From positions 1,709,987 through 1,773,986 of the forward strand of contig JACTAT010000013.1 in the NCBI GenBank assembly GCA_014526335.1: 64,000 nucleotides of DNA, given 5' to 3'. This DNA is from Chrysaora quinquecirrha (taxonomy: Eukaryota; Cnidaria; Scyphozoa; Semaeostomeae; Pelagiidae). Each line of letters starts with the position of its first letter. The first letter of the stretch is position 1. Both the position numbers and the translations under genes were made by a program. The notes beneath the pieces were generated by a model that was not told the origin of the DNA, searched no databases, and was given only the letters and a program-made list of their open reading frames with translations. This document shows, piece after piece, positions 10,264-25,800 of the stretch.

Positions 10264-13200
10264 TTATCCCACTTTAACCCCACTTTTACTCATCGTTTCT
10301 CCAGCGTTTCCTGCATCAGATGCCTCGATTCTTGCATCGGCATTGTGTGATGAATGCGATGATAATTGCCTACTTGGACTAGACCCAGGCAAATGACCCG
10401 ATTCCTCCTCGCCTTCAATTTCATTTTCTGCATAATTTTTCTGAGGTAACGGGACGTCCTCTAAGTACAACGGGTTGCAATCAGCAGCAAAATTCGGCAC
10501 CTTCTCAGCCATCAAATGCAACGATCTTCTGAGCTGGTTCATATTTAATAATGTTTTGTACGATCCAATGAAAAAATCAGGATTCGATACGACAAATCCG
10601 GCAAATGATGCAGCAGCATCCAGACAAATCACAGCCGTCTTCTTCAATGTGCACAACCAGAGAAGTTTTGTTTTCAATCTGAGGTTGTAGTCCTGCCATA
10701 TTTCATCCGCACATGAAAAGAAGCACGTGAACAGTCTCATGTAAGCATGTTCTTTCGGGAGTTCGGCTACTAGGACGGACAACATTACAAGTCGGTCCGA
10801 AAATCTCTGTCTGCATAAAGCTATGTTAGCTTGTTCAATCAGTTCTGAAGAACTAAGAAACGCTGGTGATAGAAACAAAATTACCAAGTCAGCTTCGTCG
10901 ATTGATAAATTTCCATTAGCTGAATCTTGAGGTCGAAGGATTATTGGACCGACTAAATAAGACTTCAAACGCCTAGCGAAGAAAGTCGCATACGACTTGT
11001 CTGTCGGATGGTAGCAAAAAACAACTGTGTACATCTTTCTTACGTGTTTGTGTTTTTGCTCGTAGAATGCTTTAATTGCTTCATGACTAACCATCGGCAT
11101 GTAAGGGAAGTTCAGGGTCATGTTTTCTTTACGCCATTTTTCTGTCAGGTAGGTTATGTCAATGACAGCTTGCTTTTGTAGTTTATCAAGTTCTACAAAA
11201 TAGATATTAAACATTAAATAATTTCGTGAAAAAACCATCAAAAATTGACCAAACGATCAAACATTGTTTGTCAAAACATTTGAGATTCGCTTGTCAAACA
11301 CAATGCTTGACCGTTTTGCCATTACGAAACACTGCTCGTCAAACATTTTTTGCTTGCTACAAGCATGGAATGTTTTTTAAAGTTTTTCAAAACAATGTTG
11401 AAGGATTTCTGCTTGTCAAGCAATGTTTTGCGACGTTGCCAAACGGTCAAACATTGCTTGCAAGCAAAAGCTCAAATGTTTGACAAACAATGTTTGATCG
11501 TTTGACCACGTCCTTAACAACAGATGTAGAACATTTGATCCTCAAAATAGGCGAAAGTCAAAGATCAGCCAACCTCTTTCAAAATTTACAGGTTCTTTAG
11601 AAAAAAGAGTGCGATGATTTCAGAACAAAGTCTGGATGTGTCTCATTAAAGCACGATAAAGCTCTGATTTGGCTCTTCATATGTAACTGGTTTCGTTATA
11701 GCCACAAGAATGGATAAGATAGTATAACGATGAAACGAGAAGAGAGACATGTCAAGAGAGAGACTATTACGTGTAATCGGTCGATAAAAGATGCACCTAC
11801 CCTCCAACAGTTTGATTTTCTTTAAAAATTCAGCAACATTTTTCCCACCAAGATCTAAAGGTTCGTATTGAGCACACCAATCTGGCATTTTTTCAATCGG
11901 CTGAACAAGAACAGGGAATAATACGGTAGCATATGATTGATCGCAATTCAATGCCAATGCTAAATTGTATTCTTCTTGGCATACTTTTGATGCGATGTAT
12001 GCAGGTGATAGCAATGCCAGGATAATTTTGGAATTTTCTGGAACGAAAAATGCTCTGCTTTATTTATTAGTTATATCAAAAAATGAAATTGATCAAAAGT
12101 GGAAACATTTCCGAATATAGCTACTTTGTAGCTTTTTCATCAGAAATCATTGAGAGAATGAATCATCGGGAAAAGATCACAATATTTGATTACAGTAAAA
12201 ACCCGCATTTAAGAACCTACGTTTTTGAAAGTAGCCTGTTCAGGTTCTAATGTAATGAGGTGTATACCAGAATCAGGGTGGAGGTTCTTAAAAGAAGGTC
12301 TTTAGAATAATTAAGCATTTTTCAAGGTTAAGCATCTTTTGCAGGCCCCTGCTTCAATATTCTGTATATCAATATATCAATATTCTGAATGCAATGTTTT
12401 TGGAGTCCATAAAAGCCTTAACCAAGAGCTCTGAGTTCGAAAATTTTTCCGCTTTTCATCGAAATCTTGAAGTTGTGTACGACTCAACGACTAAAAGTGT
12501 AAAAAAGATTCCCATCATCTCGGAAGACAATGGTCCTAATAAATTTTACTAGATGGTAACCCTTCATGCTTTCAGCAACTTTGACGATTTTCAACATCAA
12601 AACACCTCAGTCCTTCTTTTTGCATTACATAGAGAATTCTTACCGATGCTATTGTAGAGCTTCGTTTGCCATGCAACTCCAGTCTTAAGATCAGCTACGT
12701 CAATGAAGATTCGCCAATCAGGATGCGAGATCATAATATGTTGTTTTATCTGGTGAGCAACTTCACTGTTTTGATGTGAATATGAAATGAAGACATCATA
12801 ATGACCAGTAAGAAAAGGTTCTCCTGTTAAAGCTGGGGAAGTTTCTTGATCTTGATTCTTTTTCAGCTTTGGCAAATTGCTTTCAAGCCAGTTTGTGACA
12901 ACAGAACATGCCTTTGATATGTTTTCATCTTGGAATGGCCTTAATAAACATAAACATAAGACATTTTTACGCAAATATAGGTAAAAATTAACTGCTTTTA
13001 ACTCACTGAAAGAGGATAATTTTAATTCGAGAACTAGAACTGAAAACCAAAACGATTAGGCACTCTTTAGCGTTTTGTTGCTTAGGCGAAATAGCTGTCT
13101 GGATCAAATATCTACAAAAATATATCTAGTATCTTATAGGTCTCCATCAGCATATTGTTGTTTAGGGAGACACCTCTCTTTGCCCTTTAGCTATTTGAGA

Positions 13201-16200
13201 AAACATTCCCTATATCTTTAAGATCATTTGCGCTACAAATTTTCCCTCGCTAAATCAGAATATTCGACAGGAAACATGCAGCTAAAGTTCCTACAATAAT
13301 TTTCAGGACTTCTAATGACGATTGTCACGCGCTGCAAAACACGAAGAGAGATACCTGCAGTCAATGTATTGAATCAATCCCATGTACGTAGGCATCACAT
13401 CAATTGAAACGGCATAAAACGGTGCTAAGTAATCTCTTTTCATATGACGAGTGCAGCACATTGCAATGTTGTATTGTTCAAGGCACGATTCATCAGCCAT
13501 AAAATTTGGACTAAGAATAGTCACAACTCTTGCACAAGATACCATTACCTAGAATAAAATGGCATTTCTGTAATAGATACTCCAAAAATCACAAGAGAGA
13601 TTTGTTAGAAGAGTTCTCTAACTGTAGGATATGTGTAACTATTGTAGATAAGAGTTTTTCCAAAGATCTTATAAGAACCGCTATCACTAGTCCTTTCAAG
13701 TGTGATTCGTGGAACTTCGCAAAACAGTAATCGACACGCAGACTGTCGCATGCGTGTCACGAAAAGATGTTCCAGTCATGTAATAAGAAATGACAAAACG
13801 TAAAGAGATTTTCTATACAGAAATAGAGATTTTCAAAGGGACAGTATCATACTATAGTGGACATATTGTTTCACAAGGTTCGTGTGAGAATTCTATGGTA
13901 AGTCTATGATTTGAATCAAGGATTTCTGTTCAAAATAATATGAAATCATCCAGATGTAAACGCGACTTCTAGGCTTCCATACGCGCGTATCATTTTTGAA
14001 AGTTTTTCTCAAAAAGAACACGATCCTTCTAACCTTCCATTGACAAACAATAAATTCATCAGAGACTTTTTATTTTACCTTGTAGATCTCTTTCTGCCAA
14101 GATTTCTCTGGATTTATTTCTTGTCTTTCATCGAAAATTTTTATCCCTTGTAAAGTTTTCTTCACGATGGCCAAAACTTTGTCTGCTAACTTCTGGTCTT
14201 TTGGAGAATACGATAAATAGAGGTCGTAGTTTATCGGAGGATCCTTCAAATAAATGAAAAACAATGTTGAAATATTTTTTAAAGTTAAGTCATGCTAAAA
14301 TAGACATTAAGAAATCGCACTAGTGCTTTTTAGTTTTTTTTCTCTTGTTTGAAGTTGGTGTCCCGTGTTTTGCCGATCCTTAGCTTGAAATGAAGGTCAC
14401 TAGCGACGATGTCTTTTTTTAAGTAAACAGTCCCCTCCCTGACTTTTCCGTTCTCCCCATCACTTTTCCTCACAAAACGCACTGCGACCCTACATATGCT
14501 AAAACGCTTATTTGCTTATGAGCTTTGAAAAATTCATATTGTACCGAACATTGTTGTCGGAAAGGCTCCAACCAAAACAAAAACGAATTCGGGGACAATG
14601 CATTTGTAATAGGCTTCTGTAATCAGGCTGCTGTGGTTTTCGTGGTTCTTTCTCCACTTTATTCACTTTTTTACCTTGAAATTTCTTCTACAGGCAATCT
14701 GCAACAAGGACATAGATAGCTGGCCGGGCGCATGTTTCAAATGAAGGTGGTGAAGGTGATATGGTGTTTTAGCGCCAGTCACTTGGATCTCAGTAGTAGG
14801 TAAACTAATTGAGACCTCGACCCTGGCTGTGGCGCTACCGTGGCTGGGCTCGAACCCTGACCACACTGAGCTTCTGACACCACGAGTCAGCTGGATTACA
14901 CCACGATGCCACAGCACATTCAACTGCAAATCAATCACTAAGTTGTTATGTAGTTTCTGCTCCTTAAAACATGGACTCCCTGATATACCGATATAGAATG
15001 AATTCCAAAGCATGACATTTCGATGACGTTAAACTCAGAAAGCCTCTTTGTCATCTTTCCTCGCAACTTAGTGTACAATCATACCAACATAAGAACTGTT
15101 GTGAAAACTCAGAAGTAAAAGTAGGCAGAACAAACAAACAAACAAACAACCAAACAAACCCACTAAATCGCAACTTACTTTTCTTTTAAGTTTCTTCTGC
15201 TCCTCTTTCGCTAACCATTCTTTCTTTAAAATTCCAAAATAATCGACAATAGGTCTTTCACCTTTGACTTGAACCATATCTTTCGTGTAAATGACCACCT
15301 TCAAAACCCGCAGGGGAAGCCCAATTTGCATCCAGTGAGTGGCAGCCTGCACTATCAAACTGAGTATCAGATGATGTGGATAACCCTTAATAAGATAGAG
15401 GAATGTATTCGTTAACATCTTGAAGTACGGAAAAAGTCTATAATCAGAAACATTTAAACTTGCTAACGCTTTGAAATCACGCAAACAAAACAGAGTGTGC
15501 TTTTTAAACATGTTGCAATTTCAGATGCGTTTTTTGGGATGTGCTACTTCATTTCTCGTTCTTATATTGACTTAGCATCAACAGCATACAACGCAGCTAA
15601 TTTTGATGAGCAAAGTTAGGAAGTAAGAAAACATCACAAACAACAGCAAAGAATTGTTGCTGTTTGTTATTGTCTTCGTGTTCTTTCTTTTTTATTTATA
15701 TTGGCGGTAAAACGATTAATAAGATATTTGGGTATCAGTCAGGAATGGTACTGATTTTCAGAATTTGAAGAAGAGACGGTGCCATATTTATTTCGCGACA
15801 TTGGGGTATGATTTTAGGTAAAATTATACGTAAATTCAGGTATACATTTTCTTAAAACGGGAGTAAAGTCAGGCACAGTGTTTTTTGAGCTATTGGATCT
15901 TGGGCAATGGCAATACCTCCTTAACAACTTTTCCCAGGATTTTCCCTCGTTGTTCGATCGGACGGTCTTTAAATATGAAAGAAATAATTTTTGCTGACAT
16001 AGACCGATTTAATTCAATAAAATCCAAGTCAAGTTGCAGAAAGAAAAGGGTATACAAGAAAACACCCTTTGTAACATTTAGGTAACACTACCTGATGACC
16101 AGTTGCAATCAAAGGCATCATTACTTTTATATCATTATTTTTGCACAGAGAGACGAGGCATCTGAATATTTCCCCTATAACAGCAGGGGGTCTTGTCCCA

Positions 16201-16775
16201 GATTTATACGCCCCCTCAAAGCAGAGAATCCTTCTGAAGTGGTACTGCAATGGCAGCTCTTTTGACCACCAACAGGAGAATATATTTCTCAGATCTTCTT
16301 CTTTATCTGCAGCAAGGTCTTGAACACTTATTTCTAGATCTCTTCTAAGAGCTCCAATGACAGAATACGGAGTTACAACATAGTTGCCTGAAAAAAAAAC
16401 AAAGCATTCAAATAGTTTCCCGCAGGCAGGGTCAGGGGCAGCACTGTAGTTCTGAGTTCGATTTTTTTGAGAAATTCAGATATTACGTGTTTTAATGATT
16501 ATCTTTATGAAGATTTTTAGGTTGTAAAAACAGCTTGGAATTACAGAGAGACTAGATAGGCCCAACTAAAATCTGGAGATGTTCATTTAGGCCCCTTTAG
16601 GCCAGCCAGAGCGCAGAAAATACTGACTTGGAAAAGCTGACAAAACCAGTACATCTACTTCATCTTTCTTTATCAGTTTGGTAACACTTCCATACACAAG
16701 ATGAATCTCGCAAGGTCCATTTTCAGTTGGAACTTCGATCTTATCTTTCAGGACAAGCCCTTGTTCATCGGCCAT
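10264..16775 (-). CDS. Macro-like domain + three TIR domains protein (unit C), complete, 823 aa
   Basis: Eight minus-strand exons join in phase: 16775-16628, 16387-16092, 15385-15179, 14243-14079, 13548-13355, 12939-12644, 12037-11801 and 11192-10264 (2472 nt). Residues about 10-217 are macro-like: EVDVLVLSAFP, SVIGALRRDLE and the loop MPLIATGHQGYP. TIR1 (about 218-336) has YDLYLSYS but Gln where the catalytic Glu is expected (DESCLEQYNIAM). TIR2 (about 377-515) is the most canonical: YDVFISYSHQ, FIDVADLKTGVAWQ and SKVCQEEYNLALAL, keeping the Glu. TIR3 (about 555-700) is divergent, with Gln (SSELIEQANIALC). The last 100 residues are acidic and Ser-rich and look disordered. There is no signal peptide or membrane segment, so it is probably cytosolic. 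The gene is head to head with MAT2B. Known TIR domains act as NADases or as adaptors; immune signalling is inferred. Confidence 0.88.
11247..11508. mobile_element. CCAAACGATC-family MITE remnant in unit C intron 7
   Basis: The left part GACCAAACGATCAAACATT and right part AATGTTTGATCGTTTGACC are inverted, with the same CAAACATT interior as the intact copies upstream. The outermost CAGGGCC block has decayed and no target duplication is clear. Confidence 0.6.
14740..14917 (-). mobile_element. tRNA-derived SINE, copy 1
   Basis: Read on the minus strand it starts GTGCTGTGGCATCGTGGTGTA (A-box-like) and contains GGGTTCGAGCCC, a good B box of an RNA polymerase III promoter. It continues into a conserved body (CAGCCAGGGTCGAGGTCTC). 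The same sequence recurs at 39271, 50445, 61099 and in part at 61822. It lies in unit C intron 3. Confidence 0.75.
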
Positions 16776-16996
16776 TTTATCATTGAAACCACAGACAAAA
16801 AAGACTGCAGAAATAAATAATTGCAAATGCGGAAGTGACCGGGAATTGAAATCGAGGTCATGGTCAAATCAATCAACTCGAACTGCTCTCAAAAACCAAA
16901 ACACATCACTTGGCACTTTGCAGGAAGGTTATTTTTTTGGGTTGTGTCTCTGATCTTCTCTATTCAATTTCAAGATCACACAAGTTCACAAAAGAC
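16776..16996. promoter_or_regulatory. Shared head-to-head promoter region, unit C / MAT2B
   Basis: Only 221 bp separate the ATG of the macro-TIR gene (minus) from the ATG of MAT2B (plus). Both promoters or 5' UTRs must overlap here unless either gene has an unseen upstream exon. A GCGGAAGTG word near 16829-16838 matches the core recognised by ETS-type factors, common in bidirectional animal promoters. No TATA box is clear. Function is inferred from position. Confidence 0.5.
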
Positions 16997-18022
16997 ATGA
17001 AAAAGCGAGTGATCATAACTGGCGCATCTGGACTTCTTGGAAGAGCTATTCTCAAGCGTTTCCAGGAAAAAGCTGATTGGGAAGCCCTGGGCCTAGCTTT
17101 CTCTCGAGCAGGGAACAACAGTAGTCTTCAAAAGGTTGATTTAAGAGATAAAGAACAGGTTTCTTCAGTCATCAAAGATTTCCAGCCTAATTTCATCATC
17201 CATGCTGCTGCTGAACGCAGGCCTGACTTTGTTGAGAAACAGGAAGAGGAAACTGCCAAACTAAACGTGTCTGCCACGTGTTACCTCGCAGAGGCAGCAT
17301 CAGATGCGAAGGCATTTATGCTATATATAAGCACAGATTATGTATTCGATGGAACAAGTCCACCATACAAACCAAATGATAAAGCAAATCCTTTGAATAA
17401 ATATGGTCAAAGTAAACTGGATGGAGAGATTGCCACAATGAAGCATTGTACCACAAGTGGCGTGCTAAGGGTCCCTGTTTTATACGGTCCAGTGGAGCAT
17501 CTGCACGAGAGCGTAATAACGGGTAAAATTGGGTAACCCTTGTTTTCTTGTGCCCTTGTTATCTTCTGAATAACAAGGCTACTTTAAAGTAGCGAGCAAA
17601 AGCTTTTTTCTGACTATATCACGTTGATTCTCTCCCCGTTATTTTTCACAGGTCTTTATGACATGATCAAGAGCGGCAAACCATGTAAAGTTTCCAACTT
17701 TGAGCAAAGATATCCAACATCTGTAGATGACATTGCTGTGGTTTGCTTGCAGATGGCTGATAAACAAGTACAGGGAACTGATCTCAAAGGAATATGGCAT
17801 TGGAGAAGTAATGACAAGCTGACCAAATATGCAATGATCGAAGAAATTGGGAATATGTTTGGTATATCTATTGATCATATTCAGCCAGATAATGGTCCAA
17901 GCCCTGGAGCTAAAAGACCATGCGATTGTGAATTTGATTGCTCTGACCTTGAGAGACTTGGTATTGGTCAAAGAACTGCTTTTCGAGATGGGGTTAAGCC
18001 ATGTTTGACCCCCTGTTTGTAA
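16997..18022 (+). CDS. MAT2B: Methionine adenosyltransferase 2 subunit beta (MAT2B)
   Basis: Two exons, 16997-17522 and 17652-18022, meet across a phase-1 GT-AG intron (Gly split G|GT) and give 298 aa. The product is the regulatory beta subunit of S-adenosylmethionine synthetase, a member of the extended short-chain dehydrogenase/RmlD-like family. Visible hallmarks are the N-terminal nucleotide-binding loop GASGLLGRA, the strand FIIHAAAERRPDFVE, the YISTDYVFDGT block, the YGQSKLDGE (YxxxK) motif and, near the C terminus, LERLGIGQRTAFRDG. All match the vertebrate protein closely. The start at 16997 lies right before the Rossmann strand; vertebrate proteins are about 30 residues longer at the N terminus, but no in-frame ATG is available for that here. 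The stop is followed 16 bp later by AATAAA. It acts with the catalytic MAT2A subunit in the cytosol. Confidence 0.93.
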
Positions 18023-18037
18023 AATAACGGACAGGAA

Positions 18038-18043
18038 AATAAA
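18038..18043 (+). promoter_or_regulatory. Polyadenylation signal of MAT2B
   Basis: AATAAA 16 bp after the MAT2B stop. The gap to RPS3 is only about 290 bp, so the two genes are tightly packed in the same orientation. Confidence 0.55.
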
Positions 18044-18279
18044 CTTCTGAAGTCTGGAACTTATAAAACTTGCTAAATCTAACTGTAAAACTGATAGCTG
18101 TGGGAATTTAATTTATGATGAATTAAGCAATAAAAATGATAAATTCAATTTCTAATTTGACAATAACGGCTTTCGTATCAATCACACTTGCCCCTTCACT
18201 TTTCGTGATTTCCGTCATTATTGATTGATCAATTCGTCTGTTGTCCGCGTCGCCCAACAAAAGCCTGGGACCGAATTGA

Positions 18280-18294
18280 GGTCTTTCTCTTATC
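18280..18294 (+). promoter_or_regulatory. Pyrimidine tract, possible 5' TOP start of RPS3 mRNA
   Basis: TCTTTCTCTTAT lies about 20 bp before the RPS3 ATG. Animal ribosomal protein mRNAs usually begin with C followed by a short pyrimidine run (5' TOP), so transcription probably starts here. No transcript data were available to set the exact base. Confidence 0.4.
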
Positions 18295-18309
18295 GACTTC
18301 GATTCCATC

Positions 18310-21721
<3,412 letters not shown>

Positions 21722-22022
21722 AAAAACTTATATTAGAAAATCATGAATTGAATAAGAAGGAAAACCTGATGACATGTCTCTCTTTGTGATGCTCTCTTTT
21801 CTCATCAAAGTTAAGCTTTTTATTTCATTTTATGTTTTTTTCATTATTTTTACTGAAGTTGTCCTTGGCGCTTGTTACATTTTTTTTATGGGCATTGATT
21901 GGAGAGGGTCGTTAAACAGAAATGGGTATTTTTAAAGAAATAGCTATGAAATCATAGAAATATTTCTCAGAATATAAATGGTAACAAAATGCAATATTTT
22001 GCTATGTTACTCCTATGTTTCT

Positions 22023-22028
22023 AATAAA
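22023..22028 (+). promoter_or_regulatory. Probable polyadenylation signal of RPS3
   Basis: AATAAA about 300 bp after the RPS3 stop, the first match on the plus strand in this stretch. A shorter UTR using a variant signal cannot be excluded. Confidence 0.35.
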
Positions 22029-22880
22029 CTTTTCGAATGAGCATGCAACAAAAGAGATTTATAAATAATCTCTTGAACAATGAGGACATTTGTTGGAGAA
22101 GAGCGTTTGAAAAAACGTGGGAATTTTTGGGAGAAATTACTTTTGTTTCACTAGTTTTTCTAGTTATGGCCTGGCCAATCAATGCCAGTATTTGATCCTC
22201 ACTGCCTCACAATCATGCAAGAGGGAATTTCGGTAACTTTACGAACTTGTGGACATTTGTGTCTAAGGCTGAGAAATTACTTTTACGTCAAAACTACTTC
22301 AAAAGCATTCATTTTTCTACTTTTCTAGATCGTTGTCTTAAAAAGGTATTAAGGAACGAAACTGGAAATTGTTTCCGCTGTTGATCGCAATTTTGAAGTT
22401 TTGTACTACCCGAGAATAGAATTCCATTCGGTAATAATGCATCTGAATGCTTATTCAGATATGACACAAGCAACCCTCAACCCTCTTTAATATGTTTATG
22501 TTGTGTTTTATCCTTTCAAAAACTGAATGCACCAACCAGAATCACAACCTGCTGTAGCGTTTTCTTGCCATCATTTCTGCAACCGATTGATATAGCAATC
22601 CATGCATTGTTTCTTCAAAAAATTGAAGAAATGCATTATATATATTATATATGCCCTCCCGCTTGCTGTTCGGAATTCTGGAATTTGAATTGCGCACCTT
22701 TGCCTGCGCATCCTAGTTTTGTCCAAGATGGATAAATAATATTACCTGAAACTGCTTAATCAGCGTGAAAGTAAAATTCCGTTATTGAGCAATTCTGTCG
22801 AAAGTTGTCGAACCCGAACATACACGAATCCGAAACATTGAAATATACTGGTGATTGGTGATTTGTCATTAACTCGATTG
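22029..22880. other. Intergenic stretch between RPS3 and receptor 1
   Basis: About 850 bp of AT-rich sequence. No coding exon, RNA gene or bounded repeat was recognised. It should contain the promoter and 5' UTR of the first Cys-loop receptor gene, but no clear TATA box stands out. Confidence 0.4.
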
Positions 22881-25800
22881 ATGCTTCAAAAAATGGCGAA
22901 GATGGCAATGTCGGTAGCTTACATAGCGTTTTGGATCATTTCAAACGCAAGGTAAGGTTTCCTGCAATTTATTTTGATATTTTAAGCTTTTGACAATAAG
23001 ATCTCCCTTTTGTAGTCTATGAAGAGTTTTTTCTTTGCAGAAATTGAACTGATTGTGAGCTGTTTTCCTTAAATTGCAAAAAATGTTTGATGCCTGCATT
23101 TTTTATTGTAGCCTGTACTTGCTTGCATTACGTATTTGTGTACAACCACCCTTTTCAGGACCACCCTCAACTGGTCATGCTAATTCATGCCTTTCTACCT
23201 TAAGGGTTTCTTCGGGGGTTCCTTACGGTAACATAGCAACCACATTAGTTTCGCGATGCTTTTGGGTTCGACTTTAACGTTTTTCTGATTTAAAAGACCT
23301 TGTCGATCAGGGCCGTTTAAGGGTTCCTGGGAATACGGCAACATGCTAAATGTATCCCAAGAACATGGCCAAAACTAAAAGGGAAGAAGTTAACATCGTG
23401 AGACAGGGATCAGGTAAAATCATCCCTATCAATCTGCTTGACTATCAATCTGAGAAATATGCCTACGAAGCTTCAGGAAACAAGAGTATTTTCTCAAGGG
23501 AACAGGGAACATGTAACCCCCCTAAACAACCCTCGTCTAAGGCTTTAATCTGGAAAATTTTTGTTGAACGTGAGAGTATTTAAGAACAAATTAGCCCCAC
23601 AAATAACGGACCTGGGGGGGGTATGCCTTAAGGCTCAATGCTTGTTCCTGGACTTTTTCCTGATTTGTGTCCTGGTTCCTTATAAAAGATTTTCTGAGAT
23701 TTTCCTTTACAAAACCGTGTACTGTAGCTTTTAACTGCATGCTATTTCGTGTCCAAGGAACATCAACTGATTTGTAATATTTTAATATTGTAGGGAATCT
23801 GAATGTTTGATGAACTCTGCTAGAATATCAGAGATCATGGCCTCTTACAGCTCTTCATATCGAATACGAATGATTCCTAGAAAGAAAGGTGACGTGTTAT
23901 ACATATATATTATAGATTCAAAATTTCATCTGCTCTGTGACGTCTCGCTTAAATTTACATTTGGCAGAGGGTGGAGGTCTTCAGGTTGGCGGTTTTCAGC
24001 ATTTTTTCAGACGGTTTCACTGTTTTAGGTCTTGAAAAGACCCCTCAAGACCCCCTCAAAGAGGGCCACTTGGGTATCTGTGCTCTTGAAGGACCGATAT
24101 TTTGATAATCCGCGGTCAAGAGAAATAAAGACATGCGCTTTTTGGGTGAGATTAGACAGAAGACGGACCTTTAACTATTGACAAACAGGGCCGTCGCTAT
24201 GGGGGGGTGTGGGGGGTGTGACACCCCCCGGGCAAGTCTTCTGTCGGCAAATTTGAGAAGAACGGGATCAACTTATACAGTGTATACAAGAATCAAACTG
24301 GCAAATGATTACAATGTTGTTGTTCAACAGCTGAAAAGGTTGTGTTTCACGGCATTTTAGAGTTCAAAGTTCCAAAATTTTTCCGGGGGAGTACCCCTCT
24401 TGCATGTGGGTCCCCCATTTCTATATGATGTTCTATGATTCAAGCATTATATTCCTGGCCTGACGGTTGTGTGCAAAGCATGGGAAACAAAAAGAAATTC
24501 GTCAAGGAAAGAGCAACAGCCAAGCCACACCCATCTCTAAAAGGCCACGCCCATTTTGTCGGCAAAATGCCCAGCTACACCCCCCCCGGTCGTTGAGTCC
24601 TAGCGACGGCCCTGTTGACAAATAGAAGACAAACTTTGCTTTCATTATTTTCAGCCATCTAAGATCAGGGATCGTGCCCTTGTTATGTAATTTGTAGATA
24701 GAGCACATCATCATCATCATCATCTCGCGTTGTCGGCTCGAAGTACTGCAGATTGACGATCATAAACTCCAATCCATCTCTCCTCAACAAATGTCCAAAA
24801 TATCCAACTTTCTTTCTTCACCTCACAACACCAATGATCGTTTGCTGTTTGCCACTTGCAGTACTTCTTAATTTGTTTTACGTTCTGTCCATGATATTTT
24901 AGCATCCTTCTGTACAGCCACGTAGAGCAAAAGCATCACGCTTGGCATGAAATTCAAAACTTGTACGAAAAGCTAAATAACTCAAGAACAGTTAAAGATT
25001 ATCTAGTTTCTTAACGATGCTTTAACTAATTTTTTATGTTTAGGTGAGCACATTAATGTATCACTTGGTTTTCATATTTACCCTGGGTGCCAGACTCTCG
25101 AAATTTAAAACGAGAGTCTGGTTCAGTGCGCCGACCTCGTTCCTGTGCAGACCGCCTGAACTCATTTGAAAGTTCTTCTCGCCAATTCCACTGACTGGAC
25201 CGCGACTGCACGAGGAGGGTTCGTCTGAAACATATGCTAGAGTTTGAGAGAGTTTTGTTTAAGATATTATATACCATTGTCAAAGAATCATAATTACGGC
25301 ACAAACAGATGGATCGACACCCTGGGTGATGGATCGATGATTTAGAGCAGCGATGTGGCCAGACAAACGTTTCAACTGCATCCTTTTCCATCCAGCGTCT
25401 TTTCTAATATGGCCTAAGAGGAAGTATTCTGATCTTTGATGCAAAGAAAAATTTCAAAACTTTACAACCGAAATTGAACTTAAGGAAATTGAACTTAAGG
25501 AAATTACGCAACAGCATCATGATGTGAAATATATGAAAGCTGCACGTAGCAGATGAAATTTTAAATCACACACAGACATGCTAATTGGTTGATTAGATTA
25601 TATCAAACTATTGTTGTAAACACAGTGCTTGGTGTCAGCACTGCACCACCAAAAGTTGCTGAGTTGTTTCATTAAAGACGTTCAAATATTTAACACAAAC
25701 TTGGATCATCCCACATCACCAATAGTTTTCTATTTCAAATAACATTTTAACTTTTTGATAGTATATGTACAGTTAAAATCTTAATTTATGATTCTTTTAT

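Noticed and set aside
16910..16996. N-terminal extension of MAT2B from 16910
   Set aside because: The codon at 16910 is TTG, not ATG, and the extra residues do not resemble the vertebrate N terminus.
23350..23583. 77-codon open frame in receptor 1 intron 1
   Set aside because: No domain, no phase-compatible splice sites, and the paralogs have no exon here.
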